A stretch of DNA of 8,808 nt from Patescibacteria group bacterium (GTDB lineage: Bacteria > Patescibacteriota > Minisyncoccia > Phycocordibacterales > Phycocordibacteraceae): positions 1 through 8,808 of the forward strand of contig JAFAQP010000047.1 in the NCBI GenBank assembly GCA_019246385.1, in the 5' to 3' direction. Of the stretch, positions 5,738 through 8,808 are shown one piece after another (positions within the stretch are counted from its first letter, which is position 1; each line of letters starts with the position of its first letter). Made by a program: the position numbers and the translations under genes. The notes under the pieces are model-generated. The model had not been told where the DNA came from. It ran no database searches and saw nothing but the letters and a program-made list of their open reading frames with translations.

Positions 5738-8700
5738 GCATGAAAAAGCTCCTCACCGTTCTTTTTCTTTTCCTTATCCTTTCGGGAACGGGAGCGCAAA
5801 CCGCATATGCTGCTTTCGACTTGAAATGCGTGACGGATCCTGTCGAATGTCTCCCCGGCCCTGAAACAGTAAAGTTGGGAATTAGTTGCGCTGTTAATCC
5901 GATTCTGTGTCTGCCTAAAGTGGCCAGCGTCGGCGTCAACGCCGCAGGAAACGCCATCTCTTCCACTCTCTTAGGCCTGGTAACGCAGGCGGTCACTGTT
6001 TTCGTACAGCTCGCGATTGGCTTGCTGCTATTTTTTGGACTCATCTTAAACTACATCATCAATACGCTCGTGGTGCACATGGGCGACTTTGTCAACTCGG
6101 CTTCAAGTAGCGGCATCCAGGTGGCGTGGCGGACGGTGCGTGATCTCGTAAACATCGGCCTTATAGGAGCCATGGTAGCGACCGCGATCGGAACAATACT
6201 TCAGAATTCGCTACAGGCGGGAAAGACCCTTTCGCGCATTCTTATCGCCGCGCTTTTGGTGAATTTCAGTTACTTTTTCGCGGGGGCCATAATAGACTCT
6301 TCGAATTATTTAGCGACCCAGTTTTACGTTCATTATGCCTGCGATTCAGTCGTGTCGCTTGATCCAGTACAGCAGTGGCAGGTGAATGATTCGTACATAC
6401 AATCCCTCGACCCCATACAGCAGGCACAGTATCTTCTCTCGGGAGCGCATCCTCCACGTGCGAATCTTCAGGATTGCGATAAAAACGGTCTTGCCGGAAA
6501 GTTCCAGGAAATATTGAACATCCAGGGTTTGAGCAGCCAGGGCGACTGGGCGCTTCTCGGCAATATTTTCATGACCGCGAATTTCAACGTCATGACCGAG
6601 GCTGCGGGGAAAGAACTTCTGGGACACATATTATTCCTCATTTTCGTGCTCGCGGTATGTTTCGTATATCTCGCGATAATATCGCTCCTCATAGGTAGGT
6701 TCGTTACGCTCGTGTTCCTTCTTATCACTTCGCCTCTCGGCATCGCGGGCGGAGCTATACCGTGGATCGGGCAATATTCGAAACAATGGTGGGAAGCCAT
6801 GGTGTCTCAGGCATTTTTCGCGCCGCTTTTCTTCCTCCTCATCGGCTTCTCGCTTACGATCATAAAAGGCTTCAAGGGAACGATCGTGTTCCGGACGCTT
6901 TCTTTGCAGGACGGCGCGCTCGCAAACTATGTCGGGCTCATTTTGAACATGATTATCGCGATCGCGTTTATTTTTATGGCGCTCCAAGTCTCTCGGCAAA
7001 TGAGCAAGGCGGGCGGCTCATACGTCGAGGTCTTCTATAAGGGAGCGGATGCGCTCGCCGGATGGATGCCGAAAGCCTACTCTCGAGGGCTTCGGTTTGC
7101 CGGCGCGAATATCGTGCGCAACACCATAGGCCGCGCTGCAGACAAAGCGAACATTTCGTACGAAGAATGGGCAGGAAAGAACAAAGATAAATGGTACATG
7201 GCGAAGGTCATGCGTCCCCTCGGATGGGATCAGGGGATACAAGGCAGCCTGAAGGGGGTGCGCGATTTTAAGCCTTTCGGCTTCGAGAGTTTTAAGACGA
7301 AAAAAGATGAGTACATAAAGCGCGAGACAGAATTGAGCGAGGTTCAAAGAGCCGAAGAGCAGAAAGAGCAGCTCCTCGGTCATTCGACCGTGAAAGAGCA
7401 GAAGCGCTTGAGCGAACTTCTTGAGACAGCGAGAAAGCGTGATCTGACGCCGGAGGAAAAAAACGAATTCGACAAACTAGTCGGCAAACTCACCCCCGAT
7501 TCGCAGAAACGCTTTAACGAACTTAAGAAAAAAAGCGATGAGGGAGGCACACAATCAGCTGAAGAGACGAAACGTTTTAATGATCTTAAGGGCAAAAGGA
7601 GACTCACCGACGACGAGCAGACAGAGTTGGATAAGCTCAGCCAGAAGCTCACACCTCAAGAGAAGGACGAGCTCGATAAGATCGAAGAGAAGATGCATAA
7701 GGTTGGTTCCCTGCAGCGGCTCGCCATCATGGAAGAACGCTACTCGCACGAGATACGCCTAGCCGAACGACAGACAAAGAAAGATGAGAGGACCGGAAAA
7801 GAGCGCCTGGAAACTTGGGAAGAATATTGGGTACGGCAAAAAGCACGTGGCGATCTTGGCGTACAGCAGTTACGAGACGAAAACGGAAAACTTATCGAGG
7901 GTGAAGCGGGTCGAGAAGACTTAGATATCTATCGCGATCGCCTCGACAAGATGCAGATAGGCGACCGCACACGTCTCGATGACAAAGGAAATTACATAAA
8001 AGATTATCATCTCGCGCCTTTGCGCGAAGCGCGCGGAGAAGTGGAGGACGTGTTCACGACCTTGCCCGGCGACTTTCTTAAGAACGAATATTACAAGAAC
8101 AACGATTTCATAATCGCCCTCGCCCGGGCGCTTCCAGAGGAAAAATGGCTTGGCATAGTAAGGGATACGAGCATACGCCGGGATATAAAGAACAAAATGT
8201 GGGTCGCGCGCCGCGGCGAGTGGGCGCGCATGATAAAAAGCACGCGGGACGATGTCGACGCCAAAATACTCGAAAAAGGAAGCCCCGAATATGCCCGGCG
8301 GCTTCTCGTGCCGTATAACTACGCCGCTAAGTACATAAGTCCAGAAGAATACAAGGAGATGATACTCTCGAACGCTGCATTTGCGGACGACGAGACGACA
8401 TTCGAGGATCTCCGCAATGCGAAATACCGCGATGAGCTCTGGGCAGGTTCGACGAGCGGTCTTTTCAGGGCAGTCAAATCTTCAGGCATCCTTGGAAGAA
8501 CATCGACGCGTCTCGCGAATAATTCGAAGCGCGGTTCGTTCGACGAGACGAGGGACATGCAGCACGGCGTATACCTTGCCATGGGCTTCAAGGGCGGCGA
8601 GAACGGGGATGGTGATTTCGTTCCATATATCGCCGGAGACGTGCAATTGGATGCAGAATTGAATGCGTACAAATGGGCCGCACGGACCCAAGCCGCCATG

Positions 8701-8808
8701 GAAGAATTTTTGGCGCGCAATACGGAAAGAGCGGATGCCGTGTCGGGAAAGGTGCTTGAGACCAAGCCTCACACGGTGCGGAATGAAATAAGCGGAGAAA
8801 CTACGATA
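5734..8808 (+). CDS. VirB6/TrbL-like polytopic membrane protein with giant cytoplasmic-type tail (3' end outside window)
   Basis: An open frame of 1025 codons with no stop before the window ends. The signal peptide is residues 1-26 (cleavage after AYA likely). Next comes a 50-residue region with paired cysteines C32/C39 and C52/C59. Hydrophobic segments lie at about 79-116, 138-157, 169-187, 295-320, 323-342, 360-377 and 400-419. A hydrophilic loop of about 105 residues (188-294) holds C203 and C248. The layout and the SPLGIAGGAIP...QYSKQWWEA stretch before the sixth segment resemble VirB6/TrbL, the inner-membrane channel proteins of type IV secretion systems. From about residue 421 (base 6994) a charged tail of over 600 residues follows. 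It has no cysteine and carries helical repeats at 571-654. Topology is unresolved: seven spans would put the cysteine loop inside, contrary to VirB6, so the 79-116 stretch may be two helices or one segment may not span. ATG 5734 overlaps the previous stop (ATGA); ATG 5740 is an alternative. Confidence 0.88.
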   Translation, partial: MSMKKLLTVLFLFLILSGTGAQTAYAAFDLKCVTDPVECLPGPETVKLGISCAVNPILCLPKVASVGVNAAGNAISSTLLGLVTQAVTVFVQLAIGLLLFFGLILNYIINTLVVHMGDFVNSASSSGIQVAWRTVRDLVNIGLIGAMVATAIGTILQNSLQAGKTLSRILIAALLVNFSYFFAGAIIDSSNYLATQFYVHYACDSVVSLDPVQQWQVNDSYIQSLDPIQQAQYLLSGAHPPRANLQDCDKNGLAGKFQEILNIQGLSSQGDWALLGNIFMTANFNVMTEAAGKELLGHILFLIFVLAVCFVYLAIISLLIGRFVTLVFLLITSPLGIAGGAIPWIGQYSKQWWEAMVSQAFFAPLFFLLIGFSLTIIKGFKGTIVFRTLSLQDGALANYVGLILNMIIAIAFIFMALQVSRQMSKAGGSYVEVFYKGADALAGWMPKAYSRGLRFAGANIVRNTIGRAADKANISYEEWAGKNKDKWYMAKVMRPLGWDQGIQGSLKGVRDFKPFGFESFKTKKDEYIKRETELSEVQRAEEQKEQLLGHSTVKEQKRLSELLETARKRDLTPEEKNEFDKLVGKLTPDSQKRFNELKKKSDEGGTQSAEETKRFNDLKGKRRLTDDEQTELDKLSQKLTPQEKDELDKIEEKMHKVGSLQRLAIMEERYSHEIRLAERQTKKDERTGKERLETWEEYWVRQKARGDLGVQQLRDENGKLIEGEAGREDLDIYRDRLDKMQIGDRTRLDDKGNYIKDYHLAPLREARGEVEDVFTTLPGDFLKNEYYKNNDFIIALARALPEEKWLGIVRDTSIRRDIKNKMWVARRGEWARMIKSTRDDVDAKILEKGSPEYARRLLVPYNYAAKYISPEEYKEMILSNAAFADDETTFEDLRNAKYRDELWAGSTSGLFRAVKSSGILGRTSTRLANNSKRGSFDETRDMQHGVYLAMGFKGGENGDGDFVPYIAGDVQLDAELNAYKWAARTQAAMEEFLARNTERADAVSGKVLETKPHTVRNEISGETTI
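5827..5916 (+). repeat. Duplicated C-x6-C-L-P motif
   Basis: Just after the signal peptide of the VirB6-like protein, two 10-residue units match: CVTDPVECLP (5827-5856) and CAVNPILCLP (5887-5916), 20 residues apart start to start. Both follow the pattern C-[VA]-x-[DN]-P-x-x-C-L-P. The DNA is only partly conserved. They are probably two small disulfide loops on the outer face. Confidence 0.75.
6355..6429 (+). repeat. Direct repeat SLDP-[VI]-QQ-x-Q in the large loop
   Basis: Residues 208-216 (6355-6381) and 224-232 (6403-6429) of the VirB6-like protein share SLDP-[VI]-QQ-x-Q, differing at two of nine positions. Both lie between C203 and C248, in the long loop between the third and fourth hydrophobic segments. 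Codons differ between the copies. Confidence 0.65.
7444..7695 (+). repeat. Array of about five 15-16-residue helical repeats in the tail
   Basis: Residues 571-654 contain units with the pattern L-T-P/D-x-E-x-x-x-E/R-L/F-D/N-K/E-L. They begin at 7444 (LTPEEKNEFDKL), 7489 (LTPDSQKRFNEL), 7555 (SAEETKRFNDL), 7603 (LTDDEQTELDKL) and 7648 (LTPQEKDELDKI). A weaker unit precedes them at about 7390. A 6-residue insertion interrupts the spacing before the third unit. Each unit looks like a helix with an N-cap, giving a small helical hairpin array. Nucleotide identity between units is low, so the array is old or under selection. Confidence 0.8.

Noticed and set aside
6468..6999. Overlapping - strand open frames (110-122 codons) opposite the VirB6-like gene.
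   Set aside because: They lie opposite the membrane segments and loop of a continuous + frame; the charged antisense translation mirrors hydrophobic codons and shows no start signals.
7384..7695. Considered a DNA-level tandem repeat or CRISPR-like array.
   Set aside because: The periodicity exists only in the protein; nucleotide identity between units is low and there are no constant repeats with variable spacers.
8319..8765. 148-codon - strand frame at the right end.
   Set aside because: Antisense to the continuous VirB6-like tail; Ser-rich composition typical of a reverse-frame shadow.

Overview
The window looks like a chromosomal segment from a Candidate Phyla Radiation bacterium (Patescibacteria/Parcubacteria type). 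I infer this from the gene style and have no marker gene to prove it. Supporting points are: very tight packing with overlapping genes; short-tailed housekeeping proteins (a UvrD-type helicase lacking the usual C-terminal extension); TGA used as an ordinary stop; and a run of large secreted or membrane proteins with no close textbook homologue, followed by a VirB6/TrbL-like polytopic protein with a huge tail. Base composition is moderate (roughly half GC). There are no tRNA, rRNA, CRISPR or insertion-sequence signals, and no stretch over 300 bases lacks a gene. The only real intergenic gap is about 43 bases.

Left part (1-2146, + strand): the 3' two thirds of a UvrD/PcrA-family helicase gene, overlapping the start of rsmA (ksgA), the 16S rRNA dimethyladenosine transferase. 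These are ordinary housekeeping functions (DNA repair/replication and ribosome maturation) that appear to be co-transcribed.

Middle (2138-2899, - strand): a secreted, cysteine-containing protein of unknown function. It runs tail-to-tail into rsmA with a 9-base overlap in which both stop codons lie.

Between 2899 and 2943 is a compact divergent promoter region. Two -10-like hexamers (TATAGT on -, TATACT on +) sit back to back with 17 bases between them. Each lies exactly 7 bases from a start codon, which predicts leaderless mRNAs in both directions.

Right part (2943-8808, + strand): an apparent operon of three genes joined by ATGA start/stop overlaps. They are a single-pass membrane protein (250 aa, unknown), a 681-aa exported protein with ten cysteines outside its signal segment and a short heptad-repeat coiled coil, and an open-ended gene of at least 1025 codons. 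The last encodes a signal peptide, a duplicated cysteine motif, about seven membrane segments resembling VirB6/TrbL, and a cysteine-free charged tail of more than 600 residues carrying 15-residue helical repeats. The three together look like the membrane and extracytoplasmic parts of a type IV secretion/conjugation-like or pilus-like envelope machine. No ATPase (VirB4, VirD4) is in view, so the nature of the machine is an inference. The VirB6-like gene runs off the right edge.
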